Shown piece after piece: positions 34,683 through 43,909 of a stretch of 64,000 nucleotides of DNA. The notes under the pieces are model-generated. The model saw only the letters and a program-made list of their open reading frames with translations, did not search any database and was not told the DNA's origin. The DNA lies in assembly GCF_009905725.1 (NCBI RefSeq), contig NZ_JAAAKV010000008.1, forward strand, positions 310,001-374,000, in the 5' to 3' direction. A program made the translations under genes and the position numbers. Position 1 is the first letter of the stretch. Each line of letters opens with the position of its first letter. Origin of the DNA: Emticicia sp. CRIBPO (GTDB taxonomy: Bacteria > Bacteroidota > Bacteroidia > Cytophagales > Spirosomataceae).

Positions 34683-36627
34683 GACCATGAAACTAACAAA
34701 AGAACAGGAATCAGACATACTTCAATTCCATTACGCCAACTGGGAGGCCAATCTTGGCGGAGATATGGAAACTTTTGCTGCTTGTCTGGACGACGATTTC
34801 AGTATTTTCGGATCAGCCAACGGAGAAGTGTTCTACGGCAAGCAGGAAGCCCTGGCGTTTTATACCGCCACCGCCGACCAGATGAAAGGCAAGGCCCAAC
34901 TCCGCAACAGGAACATCAGCATACAGCCGCTGGATCATGATTGTGTTGTTGTCCGTGAACTCAGCGACCTGTATGTCCTGATCGGCGAAGAGTGGACTTT
35001 CTACGGACATTGCAGGCTTTCCTGTATTTCAAGGCGGACGGTTGGCGGCTGGAGGCTGGTTCACCAGCACGTGTCACTACCCGATCACCGGACTGAAGAA
35101 GGTGAGCAGATTGCCGCCGAAAAAATAGAAAAGGAGAACCTGGAGCTAAGGGAAGCCGTAAAAAGGCGTACAGCGGAGCTGGAACATAAAAACCGCGAAC
35201 TGGCCATTGAGGCGGCATTGGAACGCGTGCGGGCCAGGACCATGGCCATGCAGCACAGCCACGAGCTGGCTGAAACCTCTCTTATCCTCGTACAGCAGAT
35301 AGCCGCCCTGGGAATAAAAACATGGGGTTGTGCCTTTAATATCACGGATGAGGCTCAGGGTAACTCCCAGGAGTGGTTCAGCAGTGCTGAGGGCTCAATG
35401 CCGATGTACAGAACGCCACGTGTGGGGATTTTTAAACATTATTATGAAATCGGTCAGCGGGGTGAAACCCTGCACGTAGAAGAGATTTCAGGGAAAGTCT
35501 GTGAAGACCATTACGAATTCCTGTGTTCACTGCCGGTGGTAGGCGAATCTTTGCTGGCTATCAAAGCAGCAGGCGGTTCATTTCCTTCCTTTCAAATTGA
35601 TCATGTGGCTTACTTTAAATATGGTCATCTGCTCTTTATTACCTTTGAGCACGTGCCCGAAGCCTACGACATCTTTAAACGCTTTGCCAGGGCCTTTGAA
35701 CAGACCTATACCCGCTTCCTGGACCTTCAGAAGGCTGAAGAACAGACCGTAAAGGCTGAAGAAGATCTTATAAAACTGCAGACAGAAAAGAAAAGGGCCG
35801 AAGAAGCCCTGAGAGAACTGAAAGCCACCCAGAATCAACTGATCCAGTCGGAGAAAATGGCTTCGCTGGGTGAGCTCACTGCGGGCATTGCCCATGAAAT
35901 CCAGAACCCGCTCAATTTTGTTAATAATTTCAGTGAACTGAGTGTGGAGCTGATAGAGGAACTGTCGGCGGAACGGAAGAAGCGGCAGCTTCAGGAAAAA
36001 GGACAACGTAATGAAGACCTTGAAGATGAATTGTTGTCTGATATCTCAGACAATCTGCAGAAAATCAGCCACCACGGAAAACGGGCCAGCAGCATTGTCA
36101 AAGGAATGCTGGAGCATTCGAGGAAGAGTACCGGTGAAAAAGGACAGGCTGATCTCAATGCCATGGCCGAAGAATACCTTCGTTTGGCCTATCATGGACT
36201 GCGGGCTAAAGACAAAAGCTTCAGATCGGACTTTAAAACAGATCTTGATGCTGATTTGCCAAAAATTTATGTTGTTTCTCAGGATTTTAGCCGGGTATTG
36301 TTAAATTTGATAAGTAATGCCTTTTATGCTACAAGGCACACTGAAAAACCAGAAGTAAAAGTTACCACAAAACTGGACGGAGACCGGGCAATTATCTGCA
36401 TTTCTGACAATGGCCATGGTATACCTGATGCTATAAAAGACAAAATCTTCCAGCCTTTTTTTACAACTAAACCGACAGGAGAAGGCACCGGCCTGGGACT
36501 TAGCCTGGCGTACGATATCATTGTAAAAGGACACGGGGGAAATCTGACCGTAGATAGTAAGCCAGGAGAAGGCTCAATTTTTACTATTTCTATACCGGTT
36601 TCCGGCTTTAAGACGGGCAAGACCTGA
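34675..36627 (+). CDS. Sensor histidine kinase with N-terminal NTF2/SnoaL-like domain
   Basis: The start could be ATG 34675 (overlapping the previous gene by 8 bases) or ATG 34687; both are just upstream of the first domain. Residues ~1-145 form an NTF2/SnoaL-like (DUF4440-type) domain: YANWEANLGGDMETFAACLDDDFSIFGSANGEVFYGKQEALAFY and GGWRLVHQHVS. A coiled coil and a second sensor region (ALERVRARTMAMQHSHEL onward, ~190-350) follow, then a coil and the shared kinase core with His near 405. There is no signal peptide or membrane segment, so this kinase should be cytoplasmic and sense an internal ligand. NTF2-like domains on kinases are uncommon. Confidence 0.8.
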   Translation: MNKTMKLTKEQESDILQFHYANWEANLGGDMETFAACLDDDFSIFGSANGEVFYGKQEALAFYTATADQMKGKAQLRNRNISIQPLDHDCVVVRELSDLYVLIGEEWTFYGHCRLSCISRRTVGGWRLVHQHVSLPDHRTEEGEQIAAEKIEKENLELREAVKRRTAELEHKNRELAIEAALERVRARTMAMQHSHELAETSLILVQQIAALGIKTWGCAFNITDEAQGNSQEWFSSAEGSMPMYRTPRVGIFKHYYEIGQRGETLHVEEISGKVCEDHYEFLCSLPVVGESLLAIKAAGGSFPSFQIDHVAYFKYGHLLFITFEHVPEAYDIFKRFARAFEQTYTRFLDLQKAEEQTVKAEEDLIKLQTEKKRAEEALRELKATQNQLIQSEKMASLGELTAGIAHEIQNPLNFVNNFSELSVELIEELSAERKKRQLQEKGQRNEDLEDELLSDISDNLQKISHHGKRASSIVKGMLEHSRKSTGEKGQADLNAMAEEYLRLAYHGLRAKDKSFRSDFKTDLDADLPKIYVVSQDFSRVLLNLISNAFYATRHTEKPEVKVTTKLDGDRAIICISDNGHGIPDAIKDKIFQPFFTTKPTGEGTGLGLSLAYDIIVKGHGGNLTVDSKPGEGSIFTISIPVSGFKTGKT

Positions 36628-36651
36628 ACGATACCTAACCTATATAAACCT

Positions 36652-37929
36652 ATGACTAAAATTATCCTTTTAACCCTGCCGGGAGTTTTTCTGATAGCCT
36701 CCATCGCATTTATTATCTGGTATAAGGCATTGAAAAAAAGGGCTTTGAAGAAAGTTGACGCGATGGACACTAAGACTACACAAGACTGGTCGCCCGAATT
36801 TCTTGAAAGTAAACGGCTCAGAAAAGATGCGTTTGCAGACGATCTGGTCGAAGTCATGATGAATCACAAGGGGCTGGGAAAAGTAAACCACCTTTTCCAG
36901 CTTATTACAAGTGATTTTCAACGCTTACCGGACGATGCCCCGGATGAATTAAAGCAATATTTTAAAGAAAGTGCCCGCTTACCTTCCTGGGCAGATAAAG
37001 ACCTGATACACCTTGGGCAACAGACTTTTATCCGGCATGGCATCTGGGTAAGCCTGCTCCTGTCTTATAAATCGCTGCCGGAATGCTACGCCTGTGCCAA
37101 AGGAGCTGAGGTACTGCACCGGACGGCCCGCCTGAATGAACAACATGGCTCGATGGACACGTTTTCACGCCGGATAGTAGAAACTGCCCAGTTTGTGATG
37201 TTTGCCATGTCTCCTGGTGGGCTTTCACCGGAGGGGCGGGGACTTATTGCCGCTCAGAAGGTGCGTCTGATTCACGCCGTAATCAGGCATTACCTCAAAA
37301 ACGACTGGGACGTTAACTTGTACGGTGAGCCGGTTAACCAGGAAGACATGGCCGGTACGCTGATGTCGTTTTCCTCGCTTATTCTCGAGGGGCTTTCACA
37401 AATGGGCATAGACCTGGAACCGGTAGAGAAAGAGGCTTACATCCACTGCTGGCGGGTCATCGGACACATTATGGGTCTCGACCACGACCTTCTGCCAGAC
37501 AATTCGGCCGATGCCCTCAAACTTGGCTACAGCATCCTGGACCATCAGATGGCACCCAGCTACCAGGGTTCTCACCTGATGAAAGCACTGCTGGAGTTTC
37601 AGCATAAAAAATCAGCCATGTTCCTGGGACCCAAAACCAATGTGGACATGCTACGTTTGCTGATGGGAAACAAAATCTCCGACATGCTGGAAGTACCGGC
37701 ATCTGACGACAAAAGTATTGCGAAACTGCAGAAAAGGATAAAAATAGTGACGGGGGTGATGGAAGTTATCGACCACAGCCTGATATTGGCCATGGTGCTC
37801 CAGTTTTTTGTCAAAGTGTCCACGGCTTTTATGCTGAAGCGGATGTCGGCAGCCAATCTCATTAATTTTTATCTGCCTAAGGCCCTTACCGAGTGGAGTG
37901 GCTTTAATCATGTACATAAAAAACACTAA
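36652..37929 (+). CDS. MpaB-family oxygenase (DUF2236/latex-clearing-protein-like)
   Basis: An N-terminal membrane segment (about 5-23) anchors a ~390-residue helical domain. Its features fit the MpaB/rubber-oxygenase (DUF2236) family: IRHGIWVSLLLSYKSLPECYACAKGAEVLHRTARL, RRIVETAQFVMFAM, KVRLIHAVIRHYL and a late W.VIGHIMGLDHDLLP. The conserved histidines probably bind b-type heme, as in latex clearing protein. Members oxidatively cleave or oxidise isoprenoid-type chains. It starts 24 bases after one kinase gene and ends 5 bases before the next membrane-protein gene, deep inside the kinase operon. Its substrate, and any link to what the kinases sense, is unknown. Confidence 0.7.
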   Translation: MTKIILLTLPGVFLIASIAFIIWYKALKKRALKKVDAMDTKTTQDWSPEFLESKRLRKDAFADDLVEVMMNHKGLGKVNHLFQLITSDFQRLPDDAPDELKQYFKESARLPSWADKDLIHLGQQTFIRHGIWVSLLLSYKSLPECYACAKGAEVLHRTARLNEQHGSMDTFSRRIVETAQFVMFAMSPGGLSPEGRGLIAAQKVRLIHAVIRHYLKNDWDVNLYGEPVNQEDMAGTLMSFSSLILEGLSQMGIDLEPVEKEAYIHCWRVIGHIMGLDHDLLPDNSADALKLGYSILDHQMAPSYQGSHLMKALLEFQHKKSAMFLGPKTNVDMLRLLMGNKISDMLEVPASDDKSIAKLQKRIKIVTGVMEVIDHSLILAMVLQFFVKVSTAFMLKRMSAANLINFYLPKALTEWSGFNHVHKKH

Positions 37930-37934
37930 AACAC

Positions 37935-38603
37935 ATGAAGCACCCTTTTATTAACCTTGAAACCTATACCATAACCCAGATTGTCTTCCTGCTGGCAGGG
38001 ACTATTTTCTGGAACGTGGCTTATTTCATCATCATCAGGAATGCCATCCGGTTTAAAAGGATGGAAATGCCGTTTCTGGCCGTGGCTTCCAATATTGCCT
38101 GGGAGTTTGCCTGGGCATTTCTGTTGTACACCGATCTGGGTGTTTTGTTTGAATGGGGCCTGCGGATATGGTTTTTAATGGATGTCGGCATATTTATTTA
38201 TACGGTGAAATACGGGGCTTCGCAAATGGACAAAAACGTTTTCGGAAAATTGTTTACCCCTTTTCTCCTGCTGCTTGTGGTCTGGTGGGTCCCGGTATTC
38301 TACTGCTTTGAAACCGAAGGCCTTGATACCAAAATGGGAACTACCTCAGCCTATCTGATCACCGTGGTAATGGCCTCATTGTTTGTGTATAACGCCACCC
38401 GGAAAGCATCCGGGCTGATCGCTACGCGGAGTGTGGCCTGGACGAAGTTTTTCGGGAATTCGTTTATGAGCGTATTTGTGTGGCTGCACCACCCCGAAGC
38501 CAACTTTCTGAAGCTGCTCACTTTTGCTGTTTTTGTGTTAAACATTATTTATATCATACAGGCAGGAAAAAAACAGGATATTAAATCTTTACAAAGCGTA
38601 TGA
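37935..38603 (+). CDS. Seven-segment membrane protein, possibly related to transmembrane terpene cyclases
   Basis: The 222-residue product has about seven hydrophobic segments and no signal. A buried block ASNIAWEFAWAF around Glu57 recalls the conserved Asn-x-x-Trp-Glu motif of Pyr4/PaxB-type transmembrane terpene cyclases, also ~240 residues with seven segments. Their second acid, an Asp in the last segment, seems to be Asn here (VLNIIYII). So homology is a guess from motif and topology, and activity is doubtful. It starts 5 bases after an MpaB-type oxygenase and overlaps the next kinase by 4 bases, so all are cotranslated. Confidence 0.45.
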   Translation: MKHPFINLETYTITQIVFLLAGTIFWNVAYFIIIRNAIRFKRMEMPFLAVASNIAWEFAWAFLLYTDLGVLFEWGLRIWFLMDVGIFIYTVKYGASQMDKNVFGKLFTPFLLLLVVWWVPVFYCFETEGLDTKMGTTSAYLITVVMASLFVYNATRKASGLIATRSVAWTKFFGNSFMSVFVWLHHPEANFLKLLTFAVFVLNIIYIIQAGKKQDIKSLQSV

Positions 38604-40714
38604 AAACTTTTCATCGTCGGGAAATAGCAAACCGGACCGATGCCCTTAAAATGGCCTTGCGGATCATCATGGCTTTGTTTTTCTGTTCGGCCGGCAGTCC
38701 CGTCGATGCACAGAGTCCGCCGGTCAGTGTTATCCGGGTAGACGCCGAAAGCAAAGAACCCTACCCTGTTTCCGGGCATGCGGCCATGTTGAAAACGGAC
38801 AAAGGCGTACCGGCAGATGAAGTGGTGAAAAGAGCGGCAGATTTCAGGACATTTGTCAATTCTGAACTGCAGGCCGATGAGAAAGGGAAATTTGACTACT
38901 GGTTTTTATTCGAGGTAAAAGCCGGCACCTCTCCCCTTTACCTGACCCTGCCCATTATCCAGAGTTTTGAACTGGAATTATTCAAATGGGATCAGAAGGG
39001 CCTCATGCTCCTGTCGAAAGGCGGTATTCTGACCGATGAAAAGGAAAAATACCTCAACCATTCCACCGATGTTTTCGATTTAAACATAGATCCGGATGTA
39101 AGTACGAAATATTTACTCAAAATAAACAGGCTGCCCTACAAAACCTTTTCTGCCAGGATATTCACTTCACGGGCCTTGTTAATCCAGAATTTCCAAGGCT
39201 CCATGCTCGAAGGTTTGTTACTGGGCATTATCCTTTGTGTGATCCTTTATCATCTGCTGATCTATTTAAGGGTCCGCGAAACCGAGTATATGCTTTTGGC
39301 AGTCTACATGTTCTTTTTAAGTATCCAGATCATTACGATCACCGGTTCGTTCGGTGCCGTCTGGTATTTTAAGGATACCAGCTGGAACCACATTTTTTAC
39401 AACAGCGTAGCTCCTTTTTCAGCATTTTTCAGCTTTTGGTTTAGCTATGTTTTCCTCAACATCAGCAGGAAAGAACACCCCTGGATATCAAAGATTTTCT
39501 TTGCATTTATGGGGATTTTTGTATTGTCTCTCATATTTGCTTTAGCCAGGGTAAGAAGCCTGGAACAGCTCACCACCATGATTTCGGGCCTGGCCTCTGT
39601 TTTTCTGTTCATCATCGGTATCATCAGGCTGAGGCACCAGTTCAAGCCGGCCATAGTCTATATCATTGCCTACATCCCTACTTTTATATCCATTCCTTAC
39701 CTGCTTTTCTATTTCTTCGGCTACATTACCTACTCTTGGTTTACGCATAACAACCTCCTGATAAGCATAGCCCTTCAGGCAATTTTATTTTCACTGGCCA
39801 TTGCGGCCAAGATAAACATCCTGAAAACTGAGAATGAAAATCTGCTCCAGGCAGAAAACCAGCGTCTGGAAAGCATGGTATCGAGCCGGACAGCCGAACT
39901 GCAGAAAGAAAAAAGCAAAGTAGAAAATACCCTTGTTGAACTTAAAAATACACAGGCCCAGCTTATCCAGTCCGAAAAACTGGCGAGTCTTGGTGAGCTG
40001 ACGGCAGGCATCGCCCATGAAATTCAGAACCCTTTGAATTTTGTTAACAACTTCAGCGAAGTGAGTGTGGAGCTGATTGAAGAACTGGCGGCAGAACGAA
40101 AAAAGGATAAAGGAGAACGTGACGAGGAACTTGAAAACGACATTTTATCCGATATTTCAGGTAATCTTCAAAAAATAAATCACCACGGCAAGCGGGCCAG
40201 CAGTATTGTCAAAGGCATGCTGGAGCATTCAAGGGCCAGTTCGGGCTTAAAAGAGCTGATAGACATCAATGCGATGGCCGAAGAATACCTGCGTCTGGCT
40301 TATCACGGGCTCAGGGCCAATGACAAGAGCTTTAAGGCTGAATTCAAGATGGAATTGGATCCTGGTCTGCCTGAAGTCGAAGTGATCCAGCAGGATTTTG
40401 GCCGAGTTTTGCTAAATCTGATCAATAACGCGTTTTATGCAACTAAAAGAGTGGAAAAGCCACTGGTAACCGTTAAAACAGAACGAAAAGATAATCAGGT
40501 ACTGATAAGAATTTCTGACAATGGAAGCGGAATACCTGAGGCTGTGAAAGATAAGATATTTCAGCCCTTTTTCACCACCAAACCAACCGGAGAAGGCACC
40601 GGTTTGGGGTTGAGCCTGGCTTATGATATTGTCAAAGCCCATGGCGGGGAATTGAAAGTAGAAACGAAAGAGACAGAGGGCAGTGAGTTTATCATTAATT
40701 TCCCTGTTGCCTGA
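38600..40714 (+). CDS. 7TMR-DISM sensor histidine kinase
   Basis: It overlaps the previous gene by 4 bases (ATGA). After a leader comes an extracellular DISM-type beta domain (~40-195; FDYWFLFEVKAGTSPLYLTLP), then the seven-segment membrane domain (~200-410; LEGLLLGIILCVILYHLLIYLRVRETEY) and a coiled coil. The shared kinase core follows (QLIQSEKLASLGELTAG, His in GIAHEIQNP near 472, DNGSGIP, GTGLGLSLAYD). It probably binds an extracellular small molecule. It is the fourth of five paralogous kinases in this operon. Confidence 0.87.
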   Translation: MKTFHRREIANRTDALKMALRIIMALFFCSAGSPVDAQSPPVSVIRVDAESKEPYPVSGHAAMLKTDKGVPADEVVKRAADFRTFVNSELQADEKGKFDYWFLFEVKAGTSPLYLTLPIIQSFELELFKWDQKGLMLLSKGGILTDEKEKYLNHSTDVFDLNIDPDVSTKYLLKINRLPYKTFSARIFTSRALLIQNFQGSMLEGLLLGIILCVILYHLLIYLRVRETEYMLLAVYMFFLSIQIITITGSFGAVWYFKDTSWNHIFYNSVAPFSAFFSFWFSYVFLNISRKEHPWISKIFFAFMGIFVLSLIFALARVRSLEQLTTMISGLASVFLFIIGIIRLRHQFKPAIVYIIAYIPTFISIPYLLFYFFGYITYSWFTHNNLLISIALQAILFSLAIAAKINILKTENENLLQAENQRLESMVSSRTAELQKEKSKVENTLVELKNTQAQLIQSEKLASLGELTAGIAHEIQNPLNFVNNFSEVSVELIEELAAERKKDKGERDEELENDILSDISGNLQKINHHGKRASSIVKGMLEHSRASSGLKELIDINAMAEEYLRLAYHGLRANDKSFKAEFKMELDPGLPEVEVIQQDFGRVLLNLINNAFYATKRVEKPLVTVKTERKDNQVLIRISDNGSGIPEAVKDKIFQPFFTTKPTGEGTGLGLSLAYDIVKAHGGELKVETKETEGSEFIINFPVA

Positions 40715-40910
40715 GTACATAGGTAATCGGATTATAAGAATTTATAGTGTATAAAAATACGGAAGCCAGGAAATTATTTAACTCCTGAGGCACCTGAAAC
40801 GGTATTTGCAAAGGAGTGGAAGAGAATTGAAAGTAGGGACAAAGAAGGATATTTTCGGAGTTTATTGTTACTTTGCATGCATAACTTTTTTAAATATTAC
40901 TAATGTAGTT

Positions 40911-42278
40911 ATGGTTTTACAGACGATACTGACACTCATCATTTTGAGTCAATTACGCAAAACTCTTAAAACAGCCGGACTGCTATCCAAATGGGATAAA
41001 CTTATCTGGACTGGTGTATTTCTTTGCATCGCATTGATCGTGCTTAATTCCATCCTGAAAGAAAACGTGCAGATCGCAATTTGGCTCAGTCATGCACTGT
41101 TTTTCTCGTTATTGTATCTGATATTTACGCAAAAAGAGTTTCTTTCGGCAAAACCTTTGATATATGCACTGTTGCCTTTAACAGCTATCAACTTTATTGA
41201 AGATGTAGTTAAAGCAGTAGATCATGATTTTTATAAAAGCACGGAGGATTATTTCGGGACAGCCGTAATGTTCGCTGTTGTCTGGATGATAGCTATGCTC
41301 ATTATTAATAACAAACAAAAAAAAGAGCTTGAAAATGAGCGGCTAAAAAATGAAGAAAAAGAAAAGGAATATAAAATAACCGAAACTTTAAAAGCTGCTT
41401 TGGAAGTGCAGGTAAAAGAACGCACCGCAGAATTAACAAGACAAAAAGAAGAGTTGGAGCAAACGCTTAATGAACTGAAGTCTGCCCAGTCCCAACTCAT
41501 TCAATCTGAAAAAATGGCAAGTTTAGGCGAACTCACCGCCGGCATTGCCCACGAGATACAAAACCCGTTAAATTTTGTCAATAATTTTTCAGAAGTAAGC
41601 AAAGAACTGCTCGACGAAATGAAGGCAGAGATGGATATGGGTAATGGTGAGGCAGCAAGAGATCTTGCAGATGATGTTATCCAAAACCTGGAAAAGATAA
41701 ATCATCATGGAAAACGGGCTGATGCCATCGTTAAGGGCATGTTGCAACATTCGAGGGCAAGCTCGAATGAAAAAGAACCGGTCGATATCAATGCTCTGTG
41801 CGACGAATACCTGCGTCTCTCCTATCATGGCCTCCGGGCAAAGGACAAGTCTTTTAACGCAACCCTGAAAACAGATTTCGATGACTCGATAAAGAAAATT
41901 AACATAGTTCCTCAAGACGTCGGAAGGGTGATCATGAATTTACTGACCAATGCATTTTATGCGGTAACAGAGAAGAAAGTGGACATGATCGCGGCAGGAC
42001 TAAAATATGAGCCAAGTGTGTCAATCATTACTAAAAAGGTACCTGAAGGAGTGGAAATAAGGGTATGCGATAACGGTAAGGGAATTCCGGAAGAGATAAA
42101 AGAAAAAATTTTTCAACCTTTTTTTACCACTAAACCCACCGGAAAAGGCACGGGATTGGGCTTGTCGTTGAGCTATGACATCATCACCAAAGGCCATAAT
42201 GGTGAACTGAAAGTGGAAACAAAGGAAAACGATTCAGAAAATACGGGTACCACCTTCATTATCAGTTTACCCGAATAG
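40911..42278 (+). CDS. Membrane sensor histidine kinase
   Basis: I place the start at ATG 40911 (MVLQTILTLIILS) rather than TTG 40806, since the upstream part has no coding character. Four or five hydrophobic segments (~1-130) without a large outside domain are followed by a coiled coil and the kinase core (His in GIAHEIQNP near 212, DNGKGIP, GTGLGLSLSYD). The region after the H-box (SKELLDEMKAEMDMG) differs from the other four kinases, so this is the most diverged of the set. It starts 196 bases after the previous gene and may have its own promoter. It directly precedes two response regulators. Confidence 0.8.
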   Translation: MVLQTILTLIILSQLRKTLKTAGLLSKWDKLIWTGVFLCIALIVLNSILKENVQIAIWLSHALFFSLLYLIFTQKEFLSAKPLIYALLPLTAINFIEDVVKAVDHDFYKSTEDYFGTAVMFAVVWMIAMLIINNKQKKELENERLKNEEKEKEYKITETLKAALEVQVKERTAELTRQKEELEQTLNELKSAQSQLIQSEKMASLGELTAGIAHEIQNPLNFVNNFSEVSKELLDEMKAEMDMGNGEAARDLADDVIQNLEKINHHGKRADAIVKGMLQHSRASSNEKEPVDINALCDEYLRLSYHGLRAKDKSFNATLKTDFDDSIKKINIVPQDVGRVIMNLLTNAFYAVTEKKVDMIAAGLKYEPSVSIITKKVPEGVEIRVCDNGKGIPEEIKEKIFQPFFTTKPTGKGTGLGLSLSYDIITKGHNGELKVETKENDSENTGTTFIISLPE

Positions 42279-42309
42279 AAATAATTTACTAATAAAAAGC
42301 CATAGAAAA

Positions 42310-42687
42310 ATGAAAATTCTCGTAGTAGACGACGAAACCGATGTACAGATGCTTTTTACCCAGAGATTCAGAAGCGAAATCCGGAATAAGGAGATGGAGT
42401 TTGCTTTTGCTTTTTCGGGCGAAGAAGCCATCGAATACATGGAGGGCCATGAAAACGAAGCAGTTCTGATTTTATCCGACATCAACATGCCGGGGATGAG
42501 CGGACTCGAGTTGCTGAAACATATTAAATTAAAATATGAAAAACCACCCCCGGTAGTCATGATGATCACAGCTTACGGCGATGATGAGAACTACAACGAA
42601 GCGATGAAGCTCGGGGCTGATGATTTTTTAACCAAGCCTGTAGATTTTCCTAAATTAAAAGAAAAGCTAAAAACCCAATTGATATGA
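42310..42687 (+). CDS. Single-domain response regulator
   Basis: The whole product is one receiver domain: acidic pair in KILVVDDE, phospho-acceptor Asp in LILSDINMPG near 58, Thr in MMITAYG, and Lys in FLTKPVD. It lacks an output domain, so it probably passes phosphate on or acts by protein contact. The next gene overlaps it by 4 bases, and the two receivers are similar (SDINMP in both). Confidence 0.9.
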   Translation: MKILVVDDETDVQMLFTQRFRSEIRNKEMEFAFAFSGEEAIEYMEGHENEAVLILSDINMPGMSGLELLKHIKLKYEKPPPVVMMITAYGDDENYNEAMKLGADDFLTKPVDFPKLKEKLKTQLI

Positions 42688-43715
42688 CCAAGATCTTAGT
42701 GGCCGACGACGAAGCAGACCTGGAAACGCTTATTCGTCAGAAATTCAGACAGAAAATCAGGGAACAGCAATATGAATTTGTTTTTGCCGTCAACGGACAG
42801 GATGCCCTTCATAAAATAGAAGAACATCCTGATATAGAAATTGTACTGAGCGACATCAACATGCCCGAAATGGACGGATTGACCCTCCTGACCAAACTGG
42901 GCGAAGGCAATCCGCTGATCAAAGCGGTCATGGTCTCAGCCTATGGCGACATGGACAACATCCGGGTGGCCATGAACCGCGGGGCTTTTGATTTTATCAC
43001 CAAACCCGTCAATTTCCAGGACCTGGAACTGACGATGGAAAAAACCATCGGGCATGTAAAACAGCTCAGGGAAACCTTGAAAGCCATCAAGGAAAACAAT
43101 ATCCTGAAGATGTATGTGGATGAGAATGTCCTTAACTTTATGGGAACGAGAGAATATGAGAATTCACTCACCGATAATGAAACGATTGAAGGCTCGGTGG
43201 CCTTCATTGATATCTGCAGTTTTACTTCTATCAGTGAAAAAGAAACACCCGACACTGTCGTGAAAATGCTGAACCAGTATTTTGATCTGATGGTAAAGGA
43301 AATCATTGCCCAGAACGGCATCGTCGATAAGTTTATCGGAGACTGCATTATGGCAGTTTTCAAAGGCCCTTTTCATCTCGACAGGGCCATCGACGCCTGT
43401 CTTAGCATAAAAAGCAAGATTGATCAGTTACCGGCTGATCATGGTTTTACACCCAAAGTCTCGATAGGCATCAATAGCGGAGAAATGGTCTCAGGCAATA
43501 TCGGGTCTGCCACTCTGAAAAGGCTGGATTACACCGTCATAGGCGACATTGTCAATACTGCTCAGAGACTACAGGGTGCCGCGGGCATAAACCAGGTGCT
43601 TATTACGGAAGAGTGCTACGAAAAAGTAAAGCAATCATTCAGTTGTAAGCAGATCGGAGCATCGACCCTGAAAAACAAGGCGGCCAAAGTAATGTTATAT
43701 GAAGTACTTAACTGA
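42684..43715 (+). CDS. Response regulator with class III adenylate cyclase output domain
   Basis: Residues ~1-125 are a receiver domain (KILVADDE, phospho-Asp in LSDINMPEMDG, FITKPVN). After a helical linker, residues ~165-343 are a class III nucleotide cyclase. Metal-binding Asp residues sit in VAFIDICSFT and KFIGDCIMAVF. The substrate-selecting pair is Lys (VDKFIGD) and Thr (YTVIGDIVN), and NTAQRLQ supplies the transition-state residues. Lys/Thr is the class IIIb pattern of adenylate cyclases such as Spirulina CyaC, many of which respond to bicarbonate. So phosphorylation from the upstream kinases probably controls cAMP synthesis. It overlaps the previous receiver gene by 4 bases. Confidence 0.87.
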   Translation: MTKILVADDEADLETLIRQKFRQKIREQQYEFVFAVNGQDALHKIEEHPDIEIVLSDINMPEMDGLTLLTKLGEGNPLIKAVMVSAYGDMDNIRVAMNRGAFDFITKPVNFQDLELTMEKTIGHVKQLRETLKAIKENNILKMYVDENVLNFMGTREYENSLTDNETIEGSVAFIDICSFTSISEKETPDTVVKMLNQYFDLMVKEIIAQNGIVDKFIGDCIMAVFKGPFHLDRAIDACLSIKSKIDQLPADHGFTPKVSIGINSGEMVSGNIGSATLKRLDYTVIGDIVNTAQRLQGAAGINQVLITEECYEKVKQSFSCKQIGASTLKNKAAKVMLYEVLN

Positions 43716-43800
43716 TGGAAGAAGGAGAATGGAGTATGGAAAACGAAAGTTATCGCGTCCTGCCTCACCGTTCGACCGGATAATCGTTCTACTATTCATT

Positions 43801-43830
43801 CCCGCCCGAACAAAGTTCAGGTCGGGTAAA
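43801..43830 (+). repeat. Intergenic palindrome, family P3
   Basis: CCCGCCCGAAC, AAA, GTTCAGGTCGGGTAAA. The inner stem GAAC/GTTC replaces GGGC/GCCC of the other copies with pairing kept. ATTCA-rich sequence follows (43831-43890). Confidence 0.6.
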
Positions 43831-43909
43831 CATTCAATCATTCATTTATTCTATCATTCATTCACTCTATCATTCTTTTATTCTCTCATTGAAAACTAAC
43901 TGAAATCGT

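Noticed and set aside
40806-40910. TTG start extension for the fifth kinase
   Set aside because: Extension lacks a good start and coding character; ATG 40911 leads straight into the first membrane segment.
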